A stretch of DNA of 64,000 nt, taken from positions 29,378 through 93,377 of the forward strand of contig NZ_JADNYM010000022.1 of the NCBI RefSeq assembly GCF_015708085.1, given 5' to 3'. The notes beneath the pieces are model-generated. The model was not told the origin of the DNA, did no database searches, and saw only the letters and a list, made by a program, of their open reading frames with translations. This DNA comes from Arthrobacter terrae (GTDB taxonomy: Bacteria; Actinomycetota; Actinomycetes; Actinomycetales; Micrococcaceae). Position 1 is the stretch's first letter. Each line of letters starts with the position of its first letter. Shown piece by piece: positions 25,711-33,989 of the stretch. The position numbers were made by a program, and so were the translations under genes.

Positions 25711-27725
25711 TGGATACAGCAGCAGGGACCGCAACGCACCTGAAGATCAGGGCCTCCGAGCTTCAGGGTCGGAGCTGGCTTAATACCGGCGGTAAAGCGC
25801 TGGGGCTGGAACAGTTGCGTGGAAAAATCGTGCTGCTGGATTTTTGGACGTTCTGCTGTATCAACTGCCTGCACGTGATCGATGAACTGCGGCCGCTGGA
25901 GCAGGAATACTCCGATGTGCTGGTGACAGTGGGGGTGCACTCACCCAAATTTGAACACGAGGCGGACCCGGTGGCCCTGGCTGCCGCCGTCGAACGTTAC
26001 GAGATCCGCCATCCCATTCTGGACGATCCGCAGTTGCTCACCTGGCAGGCTTACGCGGCACGGGCCTGGCCCACCCTTGTGGTCATCGATCCGGAGGGCT
26101 ACATTGTGGCGCACCTTTCCGGTGAGGGGCATGCGGCGGGTCTGGCGACGCTGATTCCCGAGCTGATGGCGGAGCATGAAGCCAAAGGCACCTTGCACCG
26201 GGGCGATGGACCGTACGTGGCTCCGGTGCCGACGGCGGGCGATCTTCGCTTTCCGGGTAAGGTGCTGCCGCTGCCGAACGGGCGTTTTTTGGTTTCCAAT
26301 ACCGGGCAGCACCGGCTTACCGAGCTGGGACCGGATCTGCAGACGGTGCTGCGGACCATCGGTTCCGGGGACAAGGGGCATGCCGACGGGACGGCCGGAA
26401 AAGCGCAGTTCAATGAGCCGCAGGGCCTGACCCTGTTGCCGGCGGATATCGCCGCGCAGGTAGGCTACGATGTCGTCGTCGCCGATTCCGTCAATCACCG
26501 CCTGCGCGGCGTCCGGCTCAGCGACGGATCGGTCCGGACGCTGGCCGGCAGCGGCATCCAGCGGCTGCTGGAGGCCGGACCGGCAAGAGTGGACGACGAC
26601 GGCGCCGCACTTTCCGGCGGCGATCTGGGCTTGCGTCCGCTGGAGGTCGCGCTGTCCTCGCCGTGGGACGTCATCTGGTCCGCGGCCCTTAACCGGGTAA
26701 TTGTGGCCATGGCCGGCGTTCACCAGATTTTCGGATTTGACCCGGTAACCGGCCGGATCAGTATCGTGGCGGGTAATGGGCTCGAAGGTCTGCTGGACGG
26801 GCCGGCGGACCAAGCGTGGTTTGCCCAGCCCTCGGGTCTGGCCGAGGGACCGGATGGAAGCATCTGGGTGGCCGATTCGGAAACCTCCGCCCTGCGGGTA
26901 CTCCGGGTCACGCCGCCCGCCTCCCAACTAGGTAGCAGCAACGGCACCCATTCGTCATTTTCGGTGCCGCAAGTGCGACCTAGTTGGGACGAAGAGGGTG
27001 CTGCGGGCATCACAGTGGAAACGGCCGTAGGTACGGGCCTTTTCGATTTCGGTTTCCGCGACGGAGCGGCGGAGCAGGCCCGGCTGCAGCATCCGCTGGG
27101 TGTGACGGTGCTGCCGGACGGTTCGGTGGCCATTGCCGATACGTACAACGGCGCAGTGCGACGCTATGATCCGGTCGCCGGGACATTGAGTACGCTGGCT
27201 CGGGGCCTTGCGGAGCCCTCTGACGTGCTGTTGGACAGCAGCGGGGAAACCGCGCTGCTGATCGTGGTGGAAGCTAACCGGCATCAGCTGGTGCGCTTGC
27301 CGGTTCCCAAGGAAGCGCAGCAGGTCGATGAAGGCGCGGCACAGACGCAGCGTCCTAAAACCCCTGTTGCCCCGGGTGAGCTTGCTTTAGAGGTACGTTT
27401 CTCGGCTCCGACGGGGCAGAAACTGGATGACCGCTGGGGGGACCCAACCCAGCTGAAGGTCTCCGCTACACCGCCGGAGCTGCTGACGGCAGGAGGGGGG
27501 ACGTCAATGGGCCTGTCGCGGAGCCTGACTTTGGCGGACGGAATTCCCGCCGGAATTCTGCACATTACCGCCCGCGCGGCCGCGTGCGACGGGCCGGAAA
27601 CGGCCGACGGCGGGATCCCTGAGCATGCGGCATGCCACCTGTACCAGCAGGACTGGGGTATCCCCGTGCTGCTGGATCCCTCCGGTGCCACCGTACTGAC
27701 GCTGGATCTGCGCGGAATGGATTAG
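25710..27725 (+). CDS. Thioredoxin-like / NHL-repeat protein (NHLRC2 type)
   Basis: The 671-residue protein has an N-terminal thioredoxin-like domain (about 20-150) with the redox motif FWTFCCINCLHVIDEL. NHL beta-propeller repeats follow, for example LPNGRFLVSNTGQHRLTELG, VVADSVNHRLRGVRLSDGSV and VLPDGSVAIADTYNGAVRR. No signal peptide is seen. GTG 25710 overlaps the preceding stop. Between two propeller blades, a 68-bp palindromic element adds about 22 residues (QLGSSNGTHSSFSVPQVRPS) without breaking the frame. The function is unknown; coupling to CopD-CtaG suggests a redox or metal role. Confidence 0.85.
   Translation: MDTAAGTATHLKIRASELQGRSWLNTGGKALGLEQLRGKIVLLDFWTFCCINCLHVIDELRPLEQEYSDVLVTVGVHSPKFEHEADPVALAAAVERYEIRHPILDDPQLLTWQAYAARAWPTLVVIDPEGYIVAHLSGEGHAAGLATLIPELMAEHEAKGTLHRGDGPYVAPVPTAGDLRFPGKVLPLPNGRFLVSNTGQHRLTELGPDLQTVLRTIGSGDKGHADGTAGKAQFNEPQGLTLLPADIAAQVGYDVVVADSVNHRLRGVRLSDGSVRTLAGSGIQRLLEAGPARVDDDGAALSGGDLGLRPLEVALSSPWDVIWSAALNRVIVAMAGVHQIFGFDPVTGRISIVAGNGLEGLLDGPADQAWFAQPSGLAEGPDGSIWVADSETSALRVLRVTPPASQLGSSNGTHSSFSVPQVRPSWDEEGAAGITVETAVGTGLFDFGFRDGAAEQARLQHPLGVTVLPDGSVAIADTYNGAVRRYDPVAGTLSTLARGLAEPSDVLLDSSGETALLIVVEANRHQLVRLPVPKEAQQVDEGAAQTQRPKTPVAPGELALEVRFSAPTGQKLDDRWGDPTQLKVSATPPELLTAGGGTSMGLSRSLTLADGIPAGILHITARAAACDGPETADGGIPEHAACHLYQQDWGIPVLLDPSGATVLTLDLRGMD
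26922..26989. repeat. 68-bp palindromic element inside a coding region
   Basis: TCCCAACTAGGT and ACCTAGTTGGGA are perfect 12-bp terminal inverted repeats. An inner CGGCACC/GGTGCCG pair extends the hairpin. The element is read through in frame within the thioredoxin-NHL gene. It looks like a small non-autonomous or REP-type repeat. Confidence 0.8.
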
Positions 27726-27759
27726 CGTCCGGCTACGCCTGCAGGAGTCATCATGAGGA

Positions 27760-27785
27760 GTAGCCAGCATCCGTAGCCAGCATCC
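27760..27785. repeat. 13-bp direct tandem duplication
   Basis: GTAGCCAGCATCC is present twice in immediate succession between the thioredoxin-NHL gene and the next gene. Confidence 0.85.
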
Positions 27786-27862
27786 CTGCACAGACCAGCG
27801 CACTCCTGCCGTCGCGCACAGATCAGTCAACGCCGTGCCATAGCCGTTCGTCGACTGGCAGA

Positions 27863-28828
27863 GTGATGGACATGGATATTGAGCAGGTGTTGCGGGGCTT
27901 GGGCGGGGCCGCCCGAACGGGCACCTTGCTGCAGCTCGGCGTGACCGCAGCCCAGCTTGTGCGTGCGGTCCGGAGCAGGCAGGTATGGCAGCCGGGACCG
28001 GATGTTCTCTCGATCTACGGGGCTCCGGAGGAGTTTGTGCAGGCCGCCTGTCAGGGCGGCGTTCTGACGTGTGTCTCCGCTGCCGGTCAGTTCGGGCTGT
28101 GGCGGGTCCGCGAACCTCGACAGTTGCATCTGGCCTTTCCGCAACAGCGGCGGCTTGGCCATGAGCCGTGCGATGAACCGGACCATGAACGGGACAATGA
28201 GCCGCACGATGAACCGGTTGGTGCGTCCGTGCCCGGTCCCAGCTACAGCAGCTTCACGCCGCTGCGGCATCCCATCCTTCATTCACGGCTTACTCGTCCG
28301 GCTGCCGGACCTCCTGTGGCGGCGCTGGAGGATGCGCTGATTCATGCGCTGTTGTGCCTGCCGATGCCGGAGTCAGTGGTTCTGGTGGAGTCGGCAGTCA
28401 ACCGTGGGCTGGCGACCACTGATCTGCTGCGCCAGACCCTCTTGGCCGGAACGGATGCTGCGACCGTGAGGGCAGGCCATGCTCTGACGGCGCTCGATCT
28501 GGTCCACCCGGGATCGAGTTCGGCGCTGGAAGTCCTGGCGCGGGTAGTATTCCGCCGGTTCGGTTTCGACGTTGCCACCCAGGTGTGGATCTGCGGTGTG
28601 GGGGTGGTGGACTTTCTGATCGAGGGGTGTCTCATCGTGGAGCTCGCCGGGCCGGACGTGGAGCTGCACAAGTCACAGTTCCGTGCGGACTTCTGCCTGG
28701 AGCTGGCAGCCATCGCCGCGGGCTATGCGTTGTTGCGGGTGCCGTACACGGAGGCGGTGAACCGTCCGCAGCTATTGTCCGGGCGGCTGCGGCGCGCATT
28801 GGGGGAGGGGAGGCTGCTGGCCGGGTGA
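27863..28828 (+). CDS. AbiEi-like / DUF559-type protein with degenerate nuclease-like C-terminus
   Basis: This 321-residue protein has a winged-helix-like N-terminus (GGAARTGTLLQLGVTAAQLV) resembling AbiEi-type domains common in Arthrobacter. The C-terminal part (VDFLIEGCLIVELAGPDVEL, then LLRVPYTEAV) follows the DUF559/Vsr-like endonuclease layout. The usual acidic EIDG core is ELAG here, and the expected D..R and H residues are poorly kept, so catalysis is doubtful. The middle has a Glu/Pro/Asp/His repeat (EPCDEPDHERDNEPHDEP). Function unknown; a toxin-antitoxin link is only by name. Confidence 0.6.
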   Translation: MMDMDIEQVLRGLGGAARTGTLLQLGVTAAQLVRAVRSRQVWQPGPDVLSIYGAPEEFVQAACQGGVLTCVSAAGQFGLWRVREPRQLHLAFPQQRRLGHEPCDEPDHERDNEPHDEPVGASVPGPSYSSFTPLRHPILHSRLTRPAAGPPVAALEDALIHALLCLPMPESVVLVESAVNRGLATTDLLRQTLLAGTDAATVRAGHALTALDLVHPGSSSALEVLARVVFRRFGFDVATQVWICGVGVVDFLIEGCLIVELAGPDVELHKSQFRADFCLELAAIAAGYALLRVPYTEAVNRPQLLSGRLRRALGEGRLLAG

Positions 28829-28830
28829 GA

Positions 28831-29826
28831 TTAGTAATCTACTACGGGTGTGACCGTGACCTTGGACCCCGTCGTATCCAGCTTGGCCGTGAAACCGAAG
28901 TCCTCCGCCTGCTTAACCTGGCTTACTTCACCGGTGTAGAGCTGCTGTTCCTGGTAGCTGACCTGCGCTTTGACGGTTAGCGGTGCTATCACCCATGCGC
29001 CGCCATAGGCCGAAATATTCACTTTCGGGTAGCTCACAATGTTCCACAGGACCGGGCTGACGATCCGGTTGTCCGAGTGGTTACTCAACGGGCAATCCGC
29101 CGGTAGCAGTACCTGTTGTTTGGCGCAGCCGTCCAGATACTGCTGCAGTTGGTCATTGACTGCATTCATCAGCTTCGCCGAGGGCGCCGTAGCGAGGTCC
29201 ACTGCCGGGACCCTGACAGCGGGGGAGGTGACCGTCGTCGACACAGCTGGTGCCTGGAACAGGTCGTTCGCAAAGGCTGCCTCATATTGACCGGGGTACA
29301 GCACGGCGAACCTATTGCGGCCGGCCGGCATTCTGACAGTGACGCCGTTGAGCGAGGCGGTGGTTTCGTTGACCACGGAGACATCGAGGGTGGGCAGTGG
29401 AGCGGGGATAAAGGACCACGTGCTGAAGAACAGCCACTGCTTGCCTGCGGGCTCCAGCTGGAAATTGGTACTCTTCTGCGCGCCATCGACGTTGTAACTG
29501 GCCGTCACCTTGACGTTGCCGCCGTCTTCCGGCTGGGGATCGCCAACCCGTAGATCCGACAGGTGGGCCGCAGCACTGCTGAGGCCTCTGCCGTCGAGTA
29601 CGGCAGGGTTAGCCGTGGGGGTCGTGGGCTTGAGCAGTCCGAGGGCTTTGGCCCCATCGCCGTCGTGCAGCGCCTGAAAATAATCCCGTACCGGTTGCTG
29701 TGGGCCAAAATAGTTCGCATTCACGACGCTGATTGTGATGACGGCTGCGGTTACGGCCAGCATCAGTCCCAACAGCCAGCCGGCCGCGATCCTGATGAGT
29801 CCGGTGCCGTTTTTCACGGTATCCAC
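28831..29826 (-). CDS. Membrane-anchored extracytoplasmic protein, unknown function
   Basis: The 331-residue protein has one N-terminal transmembrane segment (IRIAAGWLLGLMLAVTAAVI) after a short basic start. An extracellular region of beta-rich character follows, with two Cys (LDGCAKQ and PADCPLS). Segments such as YFQALHDGDGAKALGLLKP resemble a DUF4878/NTF2-like N-terminal module. The start codon is GTG 29826. It ends 2 bp from the convergent DUF559-type gene. I do not recognise a specific family. Confidence 0.65.
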   Translation of the reverse strand: MDTVKNGTGLIRIAAGWLLGLMLAVTAAVITISVVNANYFGPQQPVRDYFQALHDGDGAKALGLLKPTTPTANPAVLDGRGLSSAAAHLSDLRVGDPQPEDGGNVKVTASYNVDGAQKSTNFQLEPAGKQWLFFSTWSFIPAPLPTLDVSVVNETTASLNGVTVRMPAGRNRFAVLYPGQYEAAFANDLFQAPAVSTTVTSPAVRVPAVDLATAPSAKLMNAVNDQLQQYLDGCAKQQVLLPADCPLSNHSDNRIVSPVLWNIVSYPKVNISAYGGAWVIAPLTVKAQVSYQEQQLYTGEVSQVKQAEDFGFTAKLDTTGSKVTVTPVVDY

Positions 29827-29885
29827 GATACCGGTTGGGGCAGGTTGGCCGCGTCGGGGAGGCCGATTGTGACCTTAGGCCCGGC

Positions 29886-30809
29886 TCACGCCAGCAGCGC
29901 GGACACCAGCACCAGCACCGGGACGCCCACGGCGGTGGTCAGCAGAACCGTGTCTTTGGCAATCGAGACACCCGTTTCATAGCGCGCCGCCGTAATGAAG
30001 ACGTTCTGGGCCGTGGGCAGGGCGGCCAGCACGACGGCGGCAAACAAGGCGTGCCCGTGCAGGTCCAGCAGGTAGCGGGCCAGTAGAAAAGCAACAAGTG
30101 GCTGCAGCACCAGCTTGACACCCGAGGCGAGCAGGACGTCGCCGCGGTCGAGGCGGTTCTGCAGGGGTTTGGAGCCGTACAGCGAAATGCCGAAGGCCAG
30201 GAGCGCACCGGGGACGGCAGCCCCGCCCACCAAAACGAATGGCTGCATGAGGAGGTCCGGGGGATGCCACCCGGTGCCGGCAATCAGCAGCCCGAGCAGG
30301 GATGCTATCAGGATAGGGTTCTTGGGGATCTGGATCAGGAAGGCACCGAAGGATGCGTTACGGCCACGACTGACGCTGTCCATCATCAGGACGAAGAATG
30401 GGGTGTAGAACGCCAGCTGGAAAATCAGCACGGGAGCTGCGAAAGACGCGTCGCCGAGGACGTAGACTGCAATGGGAATGCCCAGGTATGCGGCATTTAC
30501 CAAGGACGCGGACATGGCACCGACCAAGGCTGTCCCGGTGCGTCGTTTCAACAGGACACGGGCAATGAACAGATACGCCAGCGAAGCGGCGAAGGCACTC
30601 AGCGCAGCCACCAGCAGTGAGGTGGAAAAGACCGCACGCAGATCCGTGCGGCTCAGCGTCTGGAGCATCAGTGCCGGCGTCGCGACGAAGAACACCAGGC
30701 GGCTGAGGATTCTCTGGCCGTCCGGTCCGAGCACATTGAAACGGCCCAGCACGTATCCAATGAGGATAACGATCCAGATGACCGAAAAGCCCTGCAGAAC
30801 GCCGAGCAT
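29886..30809 (-). CDS. AEC-family (auxin efflux carrier-like) transporter
   Basis: From ATG 30809 the product is 307 residues with about ten hydrophobic helices in two five-helix repeats. It opens MLGVLQGFSVIWIVILIGYV and has the family's Asn/Pro-containing stretch VNAAYLGIPIAVYVLGD. The C-terminal repeat has LPTAQNVFITAARYETG. An upstream TTG at 30839 is an alternative. Family members export or import small organic acids such as malate; the substrate here is unknown. It is divergent from the epimerase gene. Confidence 0.85.
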   Translation of the reverse strand: MLGVLQGFSVIWIVILIGYVLGRFNVLGPDGQRILSRLVFFVATPALMLQTLSRTDLRAVFSTSLLVAALSAFAASLAYLFIARVLLKRRTGTALVGAMSASLVNAAYLGIPIAVYVLGDASFAAPVLIFQLAFYTPFFVLMMDSVSRGRNASFGAFLIQIPKNPILIASLLGLLIAGTGWHPPDLLMQPFVLVGGAAVPGALLAFGISLYGSKPLQNRLDRGDVLLASGVKLVLQPLVAFLLARYLLDLHGHALFAAVVLAALPTAQNVFITAARYETGVSIAKDTVLLTTAVGVPVLVLVSALLA

Positions 30810-30914
30810 GCTTAGCGTGATCTGATATTGGAAGGGCAAGCTCTCTTAAAGTGCACCGGTCCAGCCTAAGCTGAAGCCAAGTGAAGTCGCGCAGGTCGAA
30901 TCGAAGGAGCGAAT

Positions 30915-31805
30915 ATGTTGACCGTTGCTGTTACAGGAGCCCATGGTAAAGCCGGCCGGGCGGCCGTAGCCGAGCTGCTGGCGCATGGTTACCAGGTGCA
31001 CGCCAGCGACCTCGCCGGACCGGTGGGGCGCAATTCGGATTTGGGGTGCCCGACGATGCGTGTGGACCTGACCGATTACGGTCAGGCGCTTCAGGCACTG
31101 AGCGGGGTCGACGCCGTCGTCCATTTGGCAAATATCCCTGAACCGGGCATGTACCCGCCGGCAGAAACCATTAACCGCAACACCGCCGCAAATCACAACG
31201 TCTTTTTGGCGGCAGCGGCGCTGAAGCTCCAGCGGGTGGTGTGGGCGTCGTCGGAAACGACCCTTGGACTGCCGTTCGGCGGGAGCGACAAGGCCGGTGA
31301 AAGAGATGGAGAGCTGCATTACGCGCCCGTTGATGAGGATCATTTTCCCTACCCGAGCAGCACCTACGCGCTCTCCAAGGTTCTCGGAGAGCAGGCTGCG
31401 GCGCACGTTTCCGGCTGGTCCGGGGTCCCGTTTGTGGGGCTGCGGATCACGAATATTTTCACTGCGGCCCAATACCAGCAAGTACCGGATTACTGGGCCG
31501 ACGCCCGGCTGCGGCGCTGGAATCTGTGGGGATACATTGACGCGCGCGACGTCGCCGCTGCATGTCGGAACGCGCTGGAAGCAGACACGACCGGTTCCAT
31601 CAACGTCATCATCGCCGCCGCGGATACGATCATGAACCGGCCCTCGGCGGACCTGCTGGATGAGGTGTTTCCGGGACTTGAGCGCCGGGCGGAAATCAGC
31701 GGACACGAAACGCTGCTGAGTATCGAAGGCGCACGGAAACTGATTGGCTACCGGCCGGAGCATTCCTGGCGGGACGTTATTTCCGCGGGCGAGGCAGCAG
31801 GATAA
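30915..31805 (+). CDS. NAD(P)-dependent epimerase/dehydratase-family oxidoreductase
   Basis: The 296-residue extended short-chain dehydrogenase has the nucleotide-binding motif VTGAHGKAGRAAVAEL near the start and the catalytic YALSK (Tyr-x-x-x-Lys). Pre-catalytic SSETT fits the Ser of the active site. GAAGGAGCG precedes ATG 30915. The central motif DYWADARLRRWNLWGYIDAR and a small sugar-binding domain follow. The reaction cannot be told; no sugar pathway genes are adjacent. Confidence 0.82.
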   Translation: MLTVAVTGAHGKAGRAAVAELLAHGYQVHASDLAGPVGRNSDLGCPTMRVDLTDYGQALQALSGVDAVVHLANIPEPGMYPPAETINRNTAANHNVFLAAAALKLQRVVWASSETTLGLPFGGSDKAGERDGELHYAPVDEDHFPYPSSTYALSKVLGEQAAAHVSGWSGVPFVGLRITNIFTAAQYQQVPDYWADARLRRWNLWGYIDARDVAAACRNALEADTTGSINVIIAAADTIMNRPSADLLDEVFPGLERRAEISGHETLLSIEGARKLIGYRPEHSWRDVISAGEAAG

Positions 31806-31904
31806 GTCCTTGATACCGTCCGCGGCCGCAGGTAGCGTGGACAGCGCATTGCAGTCACCCGGTCCGTCCCGCACCGGGTGAGCGGGTTTCAGATAGGAAA
31901 CGTG

Positions 31905-32543
31905 ATGACAACTGTTCAAGAGTCCGTTGATGTAGCGGTTCCAGTCACGGTGGCGTATAACCAATGGACGCAGTTCGAATCGTTCCCTGAATTCATGGAC
32001 GGCGTGGAATCAATCACGCAAACGTCGAAAACCACCAACCACTGGGTGATCCGAATCGGTGGGACGCAGCGTGAATTCGACGCGGTGATCACCGAGCAGC
32101 ACGCCGATGAGCGGGTGGCGTGGAAGAGCGTGGACGGGAAATCCCACGCGGGCGTGGTGACGTTCCACCGACTGGACGACGAATCCTCCCGCGTGACTGT
32201 GCAGCTGGACTGGGACCCGGAGACTTTTGTGGAAAAGGTGGGTTCTGCCCTTGGCACGGATGACCGGCGGATGAAGTCTGACCTGCGGCGCTTCAAGGAT
32301 TTCATTGAGGGACGCGGTTCGGAGACCGGCAGTTGGCGCGGAGACGTTGCGGCGCCCGGAGCCATGGCCGGCGGCCTGGATAGCCCAGCCACCGGCACTC
32401 GGGGATCCGGGGCGGCCGAGACGGCGTTGAGCGTCCCCGGGGCTGCCTCTTCCGGGGCGCAGGACCCGGCGGATCAGGATCCCGTTATGCAGAATCCGGC
32501 GGTGGAAGACCCCGATTCCGGCGGAGCCAAATCTGCCGGCTAG
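31905..32543 (+). CDS. SRPBCC-family (polyketide cyclase/dehydrase-like) protein
   Basis: From ATG 31905 (AGGAAA upstream) the 212-residue product has an N-terminal START-like domain (about 1-140). It begins [20 protein letters not shown], followed by [11 protein letters not shown] and a C-terminal helix [20 protein letters not shown]. This is the pattern of Coq10/YcgR-like cyclase family proteins common in actinobacteria. The last 75 residues are a low-complexity Gly/Ala/Asp/Pro tail with DP repeats. The stop overlaps panD by 4 bp, tail to tail. Probably a small hydrophobic ligand binder. Confidence 0.8.
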   Translation: MTTVQESVDVAVPVTVAYNQWTQFESFPEFMDGVESITQTSKTTNHWVIRIGGTQREFDAVITEQHADERVAWKSVDGKSHAGVVTFHRLDDESSRVTVQLDWDPETFVEKVGSALGTDDRRMKSDLRRFKDFIEGRGSETGSWRGDVAAPGAMAGGLDSPATGTRGSGAAETALSVPGAASSGAQDPADQDPVMQNPAVEDPDSGGAKSAG

Positions 32544-32953
32544 CGTACGGCTAAGGGCGGCCGGTGCAGGCCAGCGGTGACGGCCTCGGCCGGATCGGTG
32601 CCGAGGAGTACTATTTTATTGCCCGCGTCGACGTGCACCACTGACGGAATATAGTCCCGTGCCTCGGCGGTGGACATCTGCGCGTAGGTGATCAGGATGA
32701 CCAGATCACCTACCTGCACCAGATGCGCGGCGGGCCCGTTGATGCCCAGAACGCCGGAGCCGCGTTCGCCGGGGATTGTGTACGTCTCCAGCCGGGCGCC
32801 GTTGGTGACGTCGACAATGGAGACCATCTCACCCGGCAAAATATCCGCGGCATCCAGCAGATCTTCGTCGACGGTGACAGAGCCGACGTAGTGCAGATCC
32901 GCGTGGGTGACGGTGGCGCGGTGAATTTTGGACTTAAACATGGTTCTGTTCAT
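32540..32953 (-). CDS. panD: Aspartate 1-decarboxylase proenzyme
   Basis: The 137-residue protein matches PanD, which makes beta-alanine for pantothenate. The self-cleavage site is Gly24-Ser25 in [10 protein letters not shown]; Ser25 becomes the pyruvoyl cofactor. Lys9 ([12 protein letters not shown]) and Tyr58 ([12 protein letters not shown]) are kept. It lies 40 bp downstream of the LysR gene on the same strand. No other pan genes are nearby. Confidence 0.95.
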   Translation of the reverse strand: MNRTMFKSKIHRATVTHADLHYVGSVTVDEDLLDAADILPGEMVSIVDVTNGARLETYTIPGERGSGVLGINGPAAHLVQVGDLVILITYAQMSTAEARDYIPSVVHVDAGNKIVLLGTDPAEAVTAGLHRPPLAVR

Positions 32954-32993
32954 AACGGCTCCATTCTACCGCCGGTGCCATGTGTGGCCGCAC

Positions 32994-33869
32994 TTACCGC
33001 GGTCTGGCGTGCGGTGTGAGCTTACGGCCCATAATGGCCTGCGTCAGCGCGTCGACGACCTCGGTGTTGGCCAGCGGGTTGCGGATCAAGGTGAAGTCGA
33101 CATCGCCCACCGGAGGCAGTGCGAAACGTGTGGTGATGATCTTCAGATCCTCCGGCACGAGTGAGGCAGGCATGACGGCGACGCCGATTCCGGCCCGAAG
33201 CGCTGCAAGCACGCCGCTGATCTGCTTGGTACTGCAGGTAATACGCCACGTGCGGCCGGCAGCCTCCAGTGCGTTAATCGCCAGCCGGCGGCTCAGGCTC
33301 GGAGCCGGGTAGGCGATGAGGGGCACCGGGGAGTGTGGCGCCAGCACGGTTTGTTCGAGGCCGACCCATGCGAATGAATCCTGCTTGACCACCACGCCTT
33401 CCTGTGTCCCGGAGACGCCGGAGACCCATTTAACGAAGACCAGATCCAATTGTCCGGCCTTGAGCCGGCGGTGCAGCTGGTCGCTTTGGCTGACGGTGAG
33501 CTCAAGGTTGATTTGCGGGTATAACTGGCGGAATTCGCGTAAAATTCTGGGTAACCCGGTGATTGCCAGGTCATCTGCCGTTCCGAAGCGCAATCGTCCG
33601 CGCATGGCGGCGCCGGAAAAATAGCGTGCTGCATCCTCGTTGGCAGCCAGGATGGCGCGGGCAAAGCCGGCCATGGCGTCCCCGTTATCCGTTAAACTCA
33701 CTTCCCGGGTATCCCTGGCAACCAACTGCCGTCCCGCCTCGGTCTCGAGTTTGCGCACATGCTGGCTCACCGTGGGCTGGCTCAAATGCAGTCTTTCGGC
33801 AGCGCGCGTGAAGCTTCCCGTATCCGCGACGGCCAGGAAACTCCGTAGCTGCCCCGGATCGAAGAGCAT
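32994..33869 (-). CDS. LysR-family transcriptional regulator
   Basis: The 291-residue protein has an N-terminal winged helix (LRSFLAVADTGSFTRAAERL, HLSQPTVSQHVRKLE) and a C-terminal periplasmic-binding-like effector domain from about residue 90. It is divergent from an MFS transporter gene with a 120-bp gap containing an A/T-rich palindrome, the classical LysR layout. It probably controls that transporter. LysR relatives with similar neighbours include LysG/ArgP and efflux regulators; the effector is unknown. Confidence 0.9.
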   Translation of the reverse strand: MLFDPGQLRSFLAVADTGSFTRAAERLHLSQPTVSQHVRKLETEAGRQLVARDTREVSLTDNGDAMAGFARAILAANEDAARYFSGAAMRGRLRFGTADDLAITGLPRILREFRQLYPQINLELTVSQSDQLHRRLKAGQLDLVFVKWVSGVSGTQEGVVVKQDSFAWVGLEQTVLAPHSPVPLIAYPAPSLSRRLAINALEAAGRTWRITCSTKQISGVLAALRAGIGVAVMPASLVPEDLKIITTRFALPPVGDVDFTLIRNPLANTEVVDALTQAIMGRKLTPHARPR

Positions 33870-33898
33870 ATTTTTCTCCTGTCATTGCAAGCCGTAAT

Positions 33899-33922
33899 AG
33901 GACTTATAGATATCATATCCTT
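33899..33922. promoter_or_regulatory. A/T-rich imperfect palindrome, possible LysR operator
   Basis: AGGACTTATAGATATCATAT followed by CCTT is an imperfect inverted repeat centred on GATATC, in the gap between the divergent lysR-type and MFS genes. It fits a T-N11-A type LysR site only loosely. Confidence 0.35.
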
Positions 33923-33989
33923 TTGAAATGTCTCTGCCCTGGCTACGCTGGAGAACATCCCCGCATCCAGACCGACCCACAGGATTCCA

